Below, piece after piece: positions 46,976-55,027 of a stretch of 64,000 bases of DNA. Numbering within the stretch: the stretch's first letter is position 1; each line of letters opens with the position of its first letter. The stretch is from Metabacillus litoralis (GTDB taxonomy: Bacteria; Bacillota; Bacilli; Bacillales; Bacillaceae), in contig NZ_VOQF01000007.1 of NCBI RefSeq assembly GCF_007994985.1, forward strand, positions 353,977 to 417,976, given 5' to 3'. The notes under the pieces are model-generated. The model saw nothing but the letters and a program-made list of their open reading frames with translations, ran no database searches and had not been told where the DNA came from. The position numbers and the translations under genes are program-made.

Positions 46976-47899
46976 TTATTGCAGTTCTTCATATTCATCA
47001 ATCAAATCTTTTAAGTCATCAGCATCATGTCTTACTTTTAAATCAAAGTATATAACCGCATACCCAACTGCAAAAAATAAAGCTGTTATTAGAGAAACTG
47101 TATTAACAATAAGCCCTAATAAAACACTATTTCCTAATAAAACAGAAAACGATAATTGAAAGGCTCCACTAATAGTGCTAGTAATAAGTGAAAAAATAAT
47201 ATAAAGACCAATTAAAGGCCAAGCACGTTTTCTTGTTAATCTCCAGCTTCTTGTAAAACCTGGTGATCCTTCTTTTAATGTGACAGATCCAAAGTAAAAG
47301 CTCCATCTAGTTAATAGGTAAGCAATTACCACAGCGAATGCTAAAAATAGAATTATGCCTAGTAAAATTCCTAAAATCGGATTCATTGCTCCTGATACAA
47401 AACCAGCAATAAAGACTACAACAAGAGGTATAGTAATCATGAAAAAAGCGATTAAGAAAAAGAGGATACTACTACCAATCAATGGCCAAAATCTTGAAAA
47501 AGCTCCTTTAATCACTGACCCTACTGTGTATTCTTCATCTTTTCGAATATGGTTAACAGCTAGAATAATAGCTGCTTGAGCTATAGGTAAAAATATTAAA
47601 CTAATTAAACTTACTACTATTAAACTAATATCCGCACCAAGATTTCCAGATGTGTCAGTATATTCATATGTACCTTGTTCGAAACTTGAGAGTACTTGCT
47701 CAAACCAGTTTGAGCCAGTCCCTGTTTCTCTAAAAAAACTTGTTCCGAATAATAATTGAACAACAGCTTGAACAACATAGATTGGTCCTACTAAAATAAG
47801 GAGTATAAGAAAGAAATCTGAAAAACGCTGCTTACTCAGACGAAAGGTATGATCGAGAATTTCTCCAAACCCTTTTGGTTTATTAAATAATGAATTCAT
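46976..47899 (-). CDS. Polytopic membrane protein, first gene of the MoxR/DUF58 operon
   Basis: A 307-residue protein with six predicted helices and a conserved KPKGFGEILDHTFRLSKQ N-terminus that recurs in glycerophosphodiester phosphodiesterase membrane-domain proteins and related families. No catalytic domain is present. ATG at 47899 follows GGAGG. It lies 55 bp upstream of the DUF4129 gene and is probably the promoter-proximal gene of a five-gene operon. Function unknown. Confidence 0.75.
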   Translation of the reverse strand: MNSLFNKPKGFGEILDHTFRLSKQRFSDFFLILLILVGPIYVVQAVVQLLFGTSFFRETGTGSNWFEQVLSSFEQGTYEYTDTSGNLGADISLIVVSLISLIFLPIAQAAIILAVNHIRKDEEYTVGSVIKGAFSRFWPLIGSSILFFLIAFFMITIPLVVVFIAGFVSGAMNPILGILLGIILFLAFAVVIAYLLTRWSFYFGSVTLKEGSPGFTRSWRLTRKRAWPLIGLYIIFSLITSTISGAFQLSFSVLLGNSVLLGLIVNTVSLITALFFAVGYAVIYFDLKVRHDADDLKDLIDEYEELQ

Positions 47900-48019
47900 A
47901 TGTCGTTTCCTCCACTAAAAAAATTTTATCAATATCATCCATTTTATCATTTTTTGGTAGTTGATAAGTAAAAAAATTGTAAACAATGGAATATTAACCA
48001 GTATTTATAAAGCTATTTT

Positions 48020-48054
48020 TACAACCTTTCATGTGCATATATGAAAGGTTGTAA
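48020..48054. other. Long hairpin without T tract, between two operons
   Basis: ACAACCTTTCAT and ATGAAAGGTTGT pair perfectly (stem extended by TTTT/AAAA). The 3' side is A-rich on either strand, so it is not a canonical terminator. Confidence 0.5.
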
Positions 48055-48062
48055 AAAAGCGA

Positions 48063-48090
48063 AATAAAAAAAGAGACCTAGGTCTCCAAT
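48063..48090 (-). terminator. Terminator of the YtkA-like lipoprotein gene
   Basis: On the minus strand GGAGACCTAGGTCTC, a palindrome, is followed by TTTTTTTATTT. The stem is short (5-6 bp), but the T run is good. Confidence 0.6.
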
Positions 48091-48152
48091 TCTAGAAGTA
48101 ATATTCCATAACAAAAAGCAAATAGAACATATACATATTTCTTTACACCATT

Positions 48153-48932
48153 TTATTGTACATTCACTTTAACCTCAACATGATCATGTATTTCTGCTTT
48201 CTCAACATGAACAATAATATGATACAGTCCTACTTCATCAAAAGTAAAATTGGAAATATAAGATCCTTTCGTTGTTGATTCAATTGCATCAACATAATGA
48301 TGATGATCGTTTCCTTCCTTCCATATCTCAAAGCGAACTGTAGCATCTATTAAAGGATCATTACCTTTATTTATCATTGTAAATAATTCTTCTTCTTTGT
48401 TTACCGTAAATTCAGCTAAATCCTCTGTCATAATTTTGACTGAACTATGTTGATGTTCACCTTGGTCATCATGTTCTTCATGATGACTAGTATTTCCTTC
48501 TTGATTTGTGGATTCATTTGCACCACCTTCACCAACCTGAATTGCCTTTGTTGGCATCGTATGATAGCTTTTGACATTTGTATGTGCAGTCACATTATAA
48601 AGGCCATTTTCTAAAAATTGATACGTTATTTTATATTGACCATCACCTATAAAATCCGCTTCTACCTTTTCAGATTTCTTTTCTTCATCTTTTATCTCAA
48701 ACGTTACTTCTGCATCATCAACTAATTCTTCTCCATAATATACATTCGCTACGATCGAAATATCTTCATTACGAGAAACATGCTCCTTAGATATAATTTC
48801 GACTTTAGGTGCTTTCACCTCTATATCTTCTGTTTCAGCTTTTGTTGCCTCACTTTGTCTATTATGTTCATCTGATTCTTGACATCCACTTAACAACACA
48901 GCTAAAAAAGTAACAAACAAGAATTTTCTCAT
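48153..48932 (-). CDS. Lipoprotein with two YtkA-like domains and a His-rich linker
   Basis: A 259-residue lipoprotein. The signal ends in LLSGC, with lipidated Cys17. Two related beta-sandwich YtkA-like domains follow (about residues 42-135 and 165-258), each ending in a GLYxVxxH pattern (GLYNVTAHTN and GLYHIIVHVE). Between them is HHEEHDDQGEHQHSS, and DHHHYVDA and IHDHVEV occur in the second domain, so metal binding is likely. B. subtilis YtkA has one domain, so this is a duplicated form. Role in copper or heme-copper handling is an inference. Confidence 0.8.
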   Translation of the reverse strand: MRKFLFVTFLAVLLSGCQESDEHNRQSEATKAETEDIEVKAPKVEIISKEHVSRNEDISIVANVYYGEELVDDAEVTFEIKDEEKKSEKVEADFIGDGQYKITYQFLENGLYNVTAHTNVKSYHTMPTKAIQVGEGGANESTNQEGNTSHHEEHDDQGEHQHSSVKIMTEDLAEFTVNKEEELFTMINKGNDPLIDATVRFEIWKEGNDHHHYVDAIESTTKGSYISNFTFDEVGLYHIIVHVEKAEIHDHVEVKVNVQ

Positions 48933-49098
48933 CTATGTCAACCTCCATTTATCCTGCTTATATCATAACGTATAAATGTTAACTTGATATCATTGTAAAA
49001 GTAAACTTCATTAATTATTCACAATATAAATCCCGGATAAACATTATAATTTCTTAAATAAAGTTTAAAGCTCTTTTAATGTTTTATAGAAAAATACA

Positions 49099-49138
49099 AA
49101 AAAAAGGTCTGATGCACCTAGTGCATCAGACCTTTTTT
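49099..49138. terminator. Bidirectional terminator after metK
   Basis: AAAAAAGGTCTGATGCAC-CTA-GTGCATCAGACCTTTTTT, a perfect stem of about 17 bp. Minus-strand orientation ends metK. Confidence 0.92.
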
Positions 49139-49143
49139 CATTA

Positions 49144-50340
49144 TTATTGTAAAGCTTGCTTGCTTAGAATATCTGCCTTGTCAGTTCTTTCCCATGGAAG
49201 ATCTAAATCATTACGACCAAAGTGTCCGTATGCAGCAGTTTGCTTGTAAATCGGACGTCTTAGATCAAGCATTTTAATAATTCCAGCAGGACGAAGATCG
49301 AAGTTGTTGCTAACAACATCTACTAAAACTTCCTCAGAAACTTTTCCAGTACCAAATGTATCAACTGAAATTGAAACTGGTTGTGCTACTCCAATTGCAT
49401 AAGCTAACTGAACTTCACACTTGTCAGCTAAACCAGATGCAACGATGTTTTTCGCAACATAACGTGCAGCATATGCAGCAGAACGGTCAACTTTTGTTGC
49501 ATCCTTACCAGAGAATGCACCACCACCATGGCGAGCGTATCCACCATACGTGTCAACAATGATTTTACGACCTGTTAATCCTGCATCACCTTGAGGTCCA
49601 CCAATAACGAAACGACCAGTTGGGTTAATAAAGTATTTTGTATTTTCATCAATTAATTCTTTTGGAACAACAGGATTAATTACATGTTCTTTCAAGTTTC
49701 GTTGAATTTGCTCAAGTGAAATTTCTGGGTGATGCTGAGTAGAAATTACAATTGTATCAATACGAACAGGTTTATTGTTTTCATCATATTCAACAGTAAC
49801 CTGTGTTTTTCCATCTGGACGTAAGTATGGAAGAATATCCTCTTTACGAACCTCTGTTAAACGGCGAGAAAGCTTGTGAGCTAATGAAATTGGTAGAGGC
49901 ATTAACTCTTTTGTTTCATTACAAGCGAATCCGAACATAAGACCTTGGTCGCCTGCACCAATTGCATCAATTTCTTCGTCAGACATTTGACCTTCACGAG
50001 CTTCTAATGCTTGATCAACACCCATTGCAATATCTGCTGATTGTTCATCAATTGATGTTAATACTGCACAAGTTTCTGCATCAAAACCATATTTTGCACG
50101 TGTATAGCCAATTTCTTTGATTGTTTCACGAACAATTTTCGGAATATCTACATACGTACTAGTTGTGATTTCTCCAGCAACTAATACTAAACCTGTTGTT
50201 ACAGATGTTTCACACGCAACACGTGCATTAGGATCTTTAGAAATAATAGCATCTAGAATAGAATCTGAAATTTGATCACAAATTTTATCTGGATGGCCCT
50301 CTGTTACAGACTCTGAAGTAAAAAGACGTTTTTTAGTCAT
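49144..50340 (-). CDS. metK: S-adenosylmethionine synthetase
   Basis: A 398-residue enzyme making SAM from methionine and [15 protein letters not shown] near residue 16, the hexapeptide GAGDQG near 120, and the P-loop-like GGGAFSGKD near 268-276 are all present. Length is normal. ATG follows GGAGGAAGC. It is controlled by the SAM riboswitch upstream, with a terminator 205 nt before the start codon. Confidence 0.97.
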   Translation of the reverse strand: MTKKRLFTSESVTEGHPDKICDQISDSILDAIISKDPNARVACETSVTTGLVLVAGEITTSTYVDIPKIVRETIKEIGYTRAKYGFDAETCAVLTSIDEQSADIAMGVDQALEAREGQMSDEEIDAIGAGDQGLMFGFACNETKELMPLPISLAHKLSRRLTEVRKEDILPYLRPDGKTQVTVEYDENNKPVRIDTIVISTQHHPEISLEQIQRNLKEHVINPVVPKELIDENTKYFINPTGRFVIGGPQGDAGLTGRKIIVDTYGGYARHGGGAFSGKDATKVDRSAAYAARYVAKNIVASGLADKCEVQLAYAIGVAQPVSISVDTFGTGKVSEEVLVDVVSNNFDLRPAGIIKMLDLRRPIYKQTAAYGHFGRNDLDLPWERTDKADILSKQALQ

Positions 50341-50548
50341 AATTAATGCTTCCTCCTCATATTTCTTTTTGATGTTTTGATCCGGAACTCTTCCCTAAGT
50401 ATGTTCTCACCAAATAAATAGGTTGTTGATGGTTGAACACTATCTTTAAAGAATCACGTTGGCATGTTTTGTGAACAGAAGTATTATGTACCTTTACCAC
50501 ATGCTTGTCCTGGTAAAACTCTAATGAAGAAGTACTGTTTCTGTTATC

Positions 50549-50782
50549 AAAAAAACCTTTCCCACATGAGGAAAGGTTTGTAATCGTTCATCGCCTTTCG
50601 CTCTTATCGATCAAGGGTTTTCACCTTGCTTCAGGTTAGCACCTTTGCATCGGAAAATATAATAATTGATTGCGCATCTAAATTTGAAGCATTTCAATTA
50701 ATCGCGCACTCATCGCTTTCCTTTGATAGCAGGTTGCTGGGTTTCATCGGGCCTGTCCCTCCACCAGCTCGGGATAAGAGAA
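50549..50782 (-). ncRNA. SAM-I riboswitch (S-box) of metK, with terminator and enlarged P3
   Basis: On the minus strand P1 is CTCTTATC (50780-50773) with GATAAGAG (50608-50601). Core sequences GAGGGACAGGCCCGATGAAA, CCCAGCAACC and GGTGCTAAC are present. About 88 nt separate GCAACC from GGTGCTAA, much longer than usual, so P3 is greatly extended. The terminator AAACCTTTCC/GGAAAGGTTTTTTT is at 50551-50579. SAM binding should terminate metK transcription. Confidence 0.95.
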
Positions 50783-50797
50783 TCCGTTCAAGGACAT

Positions 50798-50826
50798 ATC
50801 ATAGCGTACTAACCTACTGGTGTCAA
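50798..50826 (-). promoter_or_regulatory. Promoter of metK
   Basis: TTGACA (50826-50821), 17 bp, TATGAT (50803-50798) on the minus strand: a near-consensus sigma-A promoter placed just upstream of the S-box. Confidence 0.9.
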
Positions 50827-50867
50827 CAAAAAACGACAAGCCTTGCATACATTATTTCTTATAATTT

Positions 50868-50925
50868 GGTGCTGTTAACCATTGTTATTGATTTCCGTTA
50901 CAGGCATTACATAGCCGTTAAAATA
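50868..50925. repeat. Class II palindrome remnant near the metK promoter
   Basis: GGTGCTGTTAACC and ATTGATTTCCGTTACAGGCATT match the left end of the 22471 copy. An ATAGCCG tail follows directly, so the GC-rich core is gone. Confidence 0.65.
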
Positions 50926-51036
50926 ATCCAAAGTGTAACTAATTTATATTCTTCCCAATTTAAATAAAAATAGTTATAAAAAAATGAAAACTCCTTCATA
51001 AAAACTTTCACAAGTAGTATGTTTTAATAATATTAA

Positions 51037-51047
51037 TGTGTTATACT
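51037..51047 (+). promoter_or_regulatory. pckA promoter with CcpN-type operator
   Basis: TGTGTTATACT matches the published CcpN consensus TRTGHYATAYW at all positions and contains the extended -10 TGT-TATACT (51039-51047). A weaker site, TATGTTTTAAT, lies about 20 bp upstream. CcpN represses pckA in B. subtilis under glycolytic conditions. Confidence 0.65.
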
Positions 51048-51104
51048 ATTGAAACATACATGATGTAACACTATAACTTCTGATTATTTAGAAAAAGGTA
51101 GGTA

Positions 51105-52700
51105 ATGGGGATGAATATTGCAGAGACAATCAATGAGCTTGAGACACTTATTAAAGGAAACAACGCAAAACATAATTTATCAGTATCTCAGCTAGTCGAA
51201 AAAGTTTTAGAGCGGAAAGAAGGCATTTTAACTTCAACTGGAGCTATCCGCGCAACTACTGGTGCCTACACAGGAAGATCTCCCAAAGACAAATTCATAG
51301 TAAAAGAACGTTCAATAGCTAATAGAATTAATTGGGGATCTACAAATCAACCTATTTCAGAAGAAGTTTTTGATCGTTTATATAGCAAGGTTACAGAATA
51401 CTTGAAAAGCCGTGATGAATTTTTCATCTTTAACGGATTTGCGGGAGCAGACAGCCGCTTCCAGCTACCACTAAAAGTTATCAATGAGTTTGCATGGCAT
51501 AACCTGTTCGCCGGACAGCTCTTTATAGAAGGAAGCAACCAGAATACTGAATCAAAAGAAAAGCCTTTTACAATAATATCAGCTCCAAATTTTAAGGCAG
51601 ATCCTGAGATTGATGGAACCAATTCTGAAACTTTTATTATTATTTCCTTTGAAAAAAGAACAATCTTAATTGGAGGAACTGAATATGCAGGAGAAATGAA
51701 AAAATCCGTTTTTTCAGTAATGAATTTATTATTACCTGATAACAATATTTTACCAATGCATTGCTCTGCAAATGTTGGGTTTGAAGGTGATGTGGCATTA
51801 TTTTTTGGTTTATCTGGCACAGGAAAGACCACTTTATCAGCAGACCCAAACCGACGTTTAATTGGGGATGATGAGCATGGATGGTCTACTTCTGGTATTT
51901 TCAATATCGAAGGTGGTTGTTATGCAAAGTGCATTAATTTAACGGAAGAAAAAGAGCCACAAATTTTTAATGCGATTCGGTATGGTTCAGTTCTAGAAAA
52001 TGTTGTACTAGATCCTGATACAAGAGAAGCAGACTATAGTAATTCGCTTTATACAGAAAATACGCGTGCTGCTTATTCATTATCTGCACTAGACAAAATT
52101 ATTATTCCTAGTATTGCTGGTCATCCACAAACAATTATTTATTTAACGGCTGATGCTTTTGGTGTTATCCCTCCTATAAGTAAATTGTCGCGAGAACAAG
52201 CAATGTATCACTTTTTAAGTGGTTATACTAGTAAATTAGCTGGAACTGAGCGTGGGGTCACTGCACCTGAAGCAACATTCTCAACATGCTTTGGATCTCC
52301 ATTTCTACCGCTTCCTGCAACAGTGTATGCTAATATGCTGGGACAAAAAATTGATGAACATGAGGTTCAAGTTTTCCTTGTTAATACAGGTTGGACTGGT
52401 GGTGAATATGGTGTTGGTGAACGGATGAAATTACAGTATACAAGAGCAATGGTTCAGGCTGCTGTTGAAGGTGACCTTGATCATATCGAAACAATTAAAG
52501 ACGAAGTATTCGGTCTTAATATTCCTATTCATGTCCCAGGAGTCCCTGATGATGTTCTACAGCCACAGCAAACATGGAGCTCTCAGGAAGATTATTTAAA
52601 AAAGGCGAAGGAATTGGCTACAGAGTTTAAAGATAACTTTAAGAAGTTTAAGAGTGTTTCACCAACCATTGAAAAATTAGGTGGACCTATACAATATTAA
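51105..52700 (+). CDS. pckA: Phosphoenolpyruvate carboxykinase (ATP)
   Basis: A 531-residue enzyme converting oxaloacetate and ATP to PEP in gluconeogenesis. [10 protein letters not shown] near residue 62 and the kinase-1a P-loop [12 protein letters not shown] near 237-248 are present, with the metal-binding DDEHGW following. Length is normal. The start ATG 51105 or the ATG two codons later (MNIAETINE) are both served by the AGGTAGGTAATGGGG region. Divergent from metK, as in B. subtilis. Confidence 0.97.
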   Translation: MGMNIAETINELETLIKGNNAKHNLSVSQLVEKVLERKEGILTSTGAIRATTGAYTGRSPKDKFIVKERSIANRINWGSTNQPISEEVFDRLYSKVTEYLKSRDEFFIFNGFAGADSRFQLPLKVINEFAWHNLFAGQLFIEGSNQNTESKEKPFTIISAPNFKADPEIDGTNSETFIIISFEKRTILIGGTEYAGEMKKSVFSVMNLLLPDNNILPMHCSANVGFEGDVALFFGLSGTGKTTLSADPNRRLIGDDEHGWSTSGIFNIEGGCYAKCINLTEEKEPQIFNAIRYGSVLENVVLDPDTREADYSNSLYTENTRAAYSLSALDKIIIPSIAGHPQTIIYLTADAFGVIPPISKLSREQAMYHFLSGYTSKLAGTERGVTAPEATFSTCFGSPFLPLPATVYANMLGQKIDEHEVQVFLVNTGWTGGEYGVGERMKLQYTRAMVQAAVEGDLDHIETIKDEVFGLNIPIHVPGVPDDVLQPQQTWSSQEDYLKKAKELATEFKDNFKKFKSVSPTIEKLGGPIQY

Positions 52701-52750
52701 AATCACTCTGTTTAGGAGCTGGGATAATATTAAAGAAATCATGCAAAAAG

Positions 52751-53062
52751 GCGAATAAACCTAAATCAGTTAAGTTGTAAGAAACAAGTTCGTTTCATTG
52801 CGCTGCAGACACTCGCTTTCCACGGGGAGGAAGCTAAGCCTCCTCAGCTACGCCTGCGGGGTCTTAGCCTTTCCTCTATTCCCGTAGGAGTCGAGTGTCT
52901 TCCGCTCCATTCCACTAGTTCTTAAAAATAGTATACAAAATCAAAAAATCGATTGAAGACAGCAAATAAAAACCCGAACTATTAGGCGAATGATTAATTG
53001 AAATTTCATCTTATAATTCGGGTTTATCATTAGCTTAAATACTTATGTCTCAGCCTCTTTTA
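52751..53062 (-). repeat. Composite intergenic element, copy B (full class I palindrome)
   Basis: Read on the minus strand, the element starts GAGGCTGAGACATAAG, has the AAACCCGAA hairpin, an AT-rich spacer, AAGAACTAGTGGAATGGAGC, the full GACACTCG (52892-52899) to CGAGTGTC (52808-52815) palindrome, and a CTTAACTGATTTAG tail. This is the layout of element A at 11193-11464. It fills part of the 1-kb interval after pckA. Confidence 0.88.
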
Positions 53063-53337
53063 TATTAATTACAATGGTTTAGTTGAAGGGAGTCCCAATG
53101 TGATAGTTTTGTATAGACTATCCTGATTGATTTCTGAAAGGTAATCATTCAAACTTTGATGCAATACTATCTCTACACCAAATTATTTTTAAATATCGAA
53201 TTATTGCTATTTAGGTAACTACCTTTAGCAATGAATACAAAATAGACTCGAGTTACAAATTAGGATAGAGTGCCAAACAACATAATTTAGTTTGTAACAC
53301 GATTGAGAGTACAAGGGAAATCACACAAATAACCTTA
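53063..53337. other. Non-coding stretch between elements after pckA
   Basis: AT-rich sequence without an ORF bearing a ribosome site and without recognisable RNA structure apart from the adjacent terminator. Nothing else is visible. Confidence 0.4.
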
Positions 53338-53381
53338 TAAAAAACCGTTGTTAATTAGGATAATTAAACAGCGGTTTTTAT
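53338..53381. terminator. Terminator-like hairpin with no adjacent gene
   Basis: AAAAAACCG ... CGGTTTTT with a 26-nt AT-rich loop and a following TATA. It is 640 bp beyond the pckA stop, so it is either displaced by repeat insertion or belongs to lost sequence. Confidence 0.55.
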
Positions 53382-53443
53382 ATACTTTATAAAAGTGTGA
53401 TGTTCCTATCTATACATGTTTTCTTGTTTTTAAAGTTAATGGT

Positions 53444-53606
53444 CAAAAATATTTAAGGTTGATTGGAGCGGAAGGTGCGAGACTCCTGCGGGAGCAGCGG
53501 GACAGGTGAGATCCCACAGGCGCTGTGCGCCGAGGAAGCTCACCGCCCGCCCCGCGGAAAGCGAGCAACCTGGAGCGGAAATCAGCCATCACTATACCTC
53601 TTTTAA
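53444..53606. repeat. Class III palindromic repeat, copy 1
   Basis: AAATATTTAAGGTTGATTGG, GCGAGACTCCTGCGGGAGCA, GGTGAGATCCCACAGGCG paired with GCTCACC, and CCCGCGGAAAGCGAGCAACC are read in order. The reverse copy, with an insertion, is at 59963-60175. GC content is far above the surroundings. Confidence 0.88.
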
Positions 53607-53738
53607 AGGATGTAATTGATTTGTACATTCTATCATTTCTTTACCTTCAAATTGTGTCTACACAATCACCAATTACCTATCCAATATTAACCATTAACAA
53701 TTTACATGCATTATTTCATTGTATCTGCAAATTCAAAA

Positions 53739-53981
53739 TTAATTTGTAGAATTCAAATTGATTAATTTATATGTGATCATTGTTTGGTTTTCTGACAGTT
53801 GAAGTTTTTCTACTATTGCTTCTCCTGTTACTTCACCAGTTTTTGTTTTACGGACTTCAATTGGAATATCAATAGGATAAATTCTGAAGCCGTCTTTTGT
53901 TAATTGAAATGTATTTTCTGTTATACGCTGTTCTTTTCCTTTAGTTACGATCATTGTATTAAATTCAACAGGCATTCCCAT
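53739..53981 (-). CDS. ytmB: YtmB family (DUF2584) protein
   Basis: An 80-residue soluble protein with MGMPVEFNTMIVTKGKE at its start, matching B. subtilis YtmB, an uncharacterised DUF2584 protein. Beta-rich with no Cys. ATG 53981 follows AGGAGG. It lies about 70 bp downstream of ytmA on the same strand, an arrangement shared with B. subtilis. Confidence 0.88.
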   Translation of the reverse strand: MGMPVEFNTMIVTKGKEQRITENTFQLTKDGFRIYPIDIPIEVRKTKTGEVTGEAIVEKLQLSENQTMITYKLINLNSTN

Positions 53982-54051
53982 AAAGAAACCTCCTTATTAT
54001 GACAAGTTTTTATATCTTCATCATACCACCCTTGTCCTATTTTAGAAAATG

Positions 54052-54831
54052 TTACTGATTTTTCATCCAATTGCAGAGCTTATGTACGGTTTCCCGATTA
54101 ATAGCTGGAGGGAAATAATGAGTGAACTCTTGAAAATACCAGCTTTCTACAGGCTTCTGTAGCTCTTTTAATCTTTTTTCAAGACGATACGCATGTTCAA
54201 CTGACACGTTTTTATCTCTTACTCCATGAATAATTAGAACTGATGAGTTAAGTTTTTCTAATTCGTACAAGGGTGTTCTCCAAACATAGCGTTTTGGAAA
54301 TTTCGTTGGTGATCCCCCAATTACTCTTTTCATCATTTTGCGTAAGTCTACTCTCTCTACATATGTTAGAAACATATCTGAAACACCGCCCCATGTAACA
54401 ATCGAGCGAACCTCATCTGAGACAATACCTGCTAAGAGAGCCATTACACCGCCCCTTGAGAAGCCAAAAACATGAATACGCTGTGATTTAACCATTTGAT
54501 GCTTTTTCAGAATTTCTAGTGCAGCAATTGCATCAAATCGATCATCTCCAGCAAAATCTTCATTACCTTCTCCACCTTGATTTCCACGATAAAAGGGTGC
54601 CATTACAACAAAACCCTCTGATGCAAACTGAACAATACGTCCTACTCTTACCTTACCCACGTTTTTTATGCCACCTCGTAAATATAGAAAACCATCGTAA
54701 CTTCCCTGTTCTATAGGTTCAGCTAATAGACCTTTCACTTTTAACTTGTTTGAAAGATATGTCACAATCCACAATCGAATATTTGGATTAGGTGATGGGA
54801 ATTTGATTTTACTTACAATTTCTCCATTCAT
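54052..54831 (-). CDS. ytmA: Alpha/beta hydrolase YtmA (peptidase S9-like)
   Basis: A 259-residue alpha/beta hydrolase. The nucleophile elbow is GFSRGG near residue 124, the oxyanion region is LYLRGGIKNVG, the acid residue is in IHGVRDKNV, and the catalytic His is in EFTHYFPP near 247. It resembles acylaminoacyl-peptidase/BAAT-like single-domain hydrolases. Substrate unknown. Neighbour ytmB follows; the ytlACD operon is divergent. Confidence 0.85.
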   Translation of the reverse strand: MNGEIVSKIKFPSPNPNIRLWIVTYLSNKLKVKGLLAEPIEQGSYDGFLYLRGGIKNVGKVRVGRIVQFASEGFVVMAPFYRGNQGGEGNEDFAGDDRFDAIAALEILKKHQMVKSQRIHVFGFSRGGVMALLAGIVSDEVRSIVTWGGVSDMFLTYVERVDLRKMMKRVIGGSPTKFPKRYVWRTPLYELEKLNSSVLIIHGVRDKNVSVEHAYRLEKRLKELQKPVESWYFQEFTHYFPPAINRETVHKLCNWMKNQ

Positions 54832-55027
54832 TGCAGAATCACACTCTCTTCATAGACATTTAAATTATGGTAACGGTAACATCCAAAATAGGCATTCACA
54901 CATTTTTATAAAATAACATATTTTAACTTAGATCAAAAAAATTTTCTACTCATATTATCAAAGTACTACAAGTTATTTTAAGAGTTTACAAAAATTATGA
55001 TGCTATGCATCTTGGAGGTTAAAGGTA

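Noticed and set aside
48020..48054. Hairpin as a terminator for the membrane protein operon or the YtkA-like gene.
   Set aside because: The 3' side is A-rich on both strands and lacks a T tract; kept only as a hairpin.
53443..53628. Open frame within the class III palindrome giving an Arg/Ser/Pro-rich peptide.
   Set aside because: It is created by GC-rich repeat sequence, recurs in opposite orientation at 59852-60205, and has no ribosome site.
54832..55027. A riboswitch (thiamine or other) upstream of the ytlA importer.
   Set aside because: Less than 200 bp is available and none of the conserved thi-box or other aptamer sequences is present.
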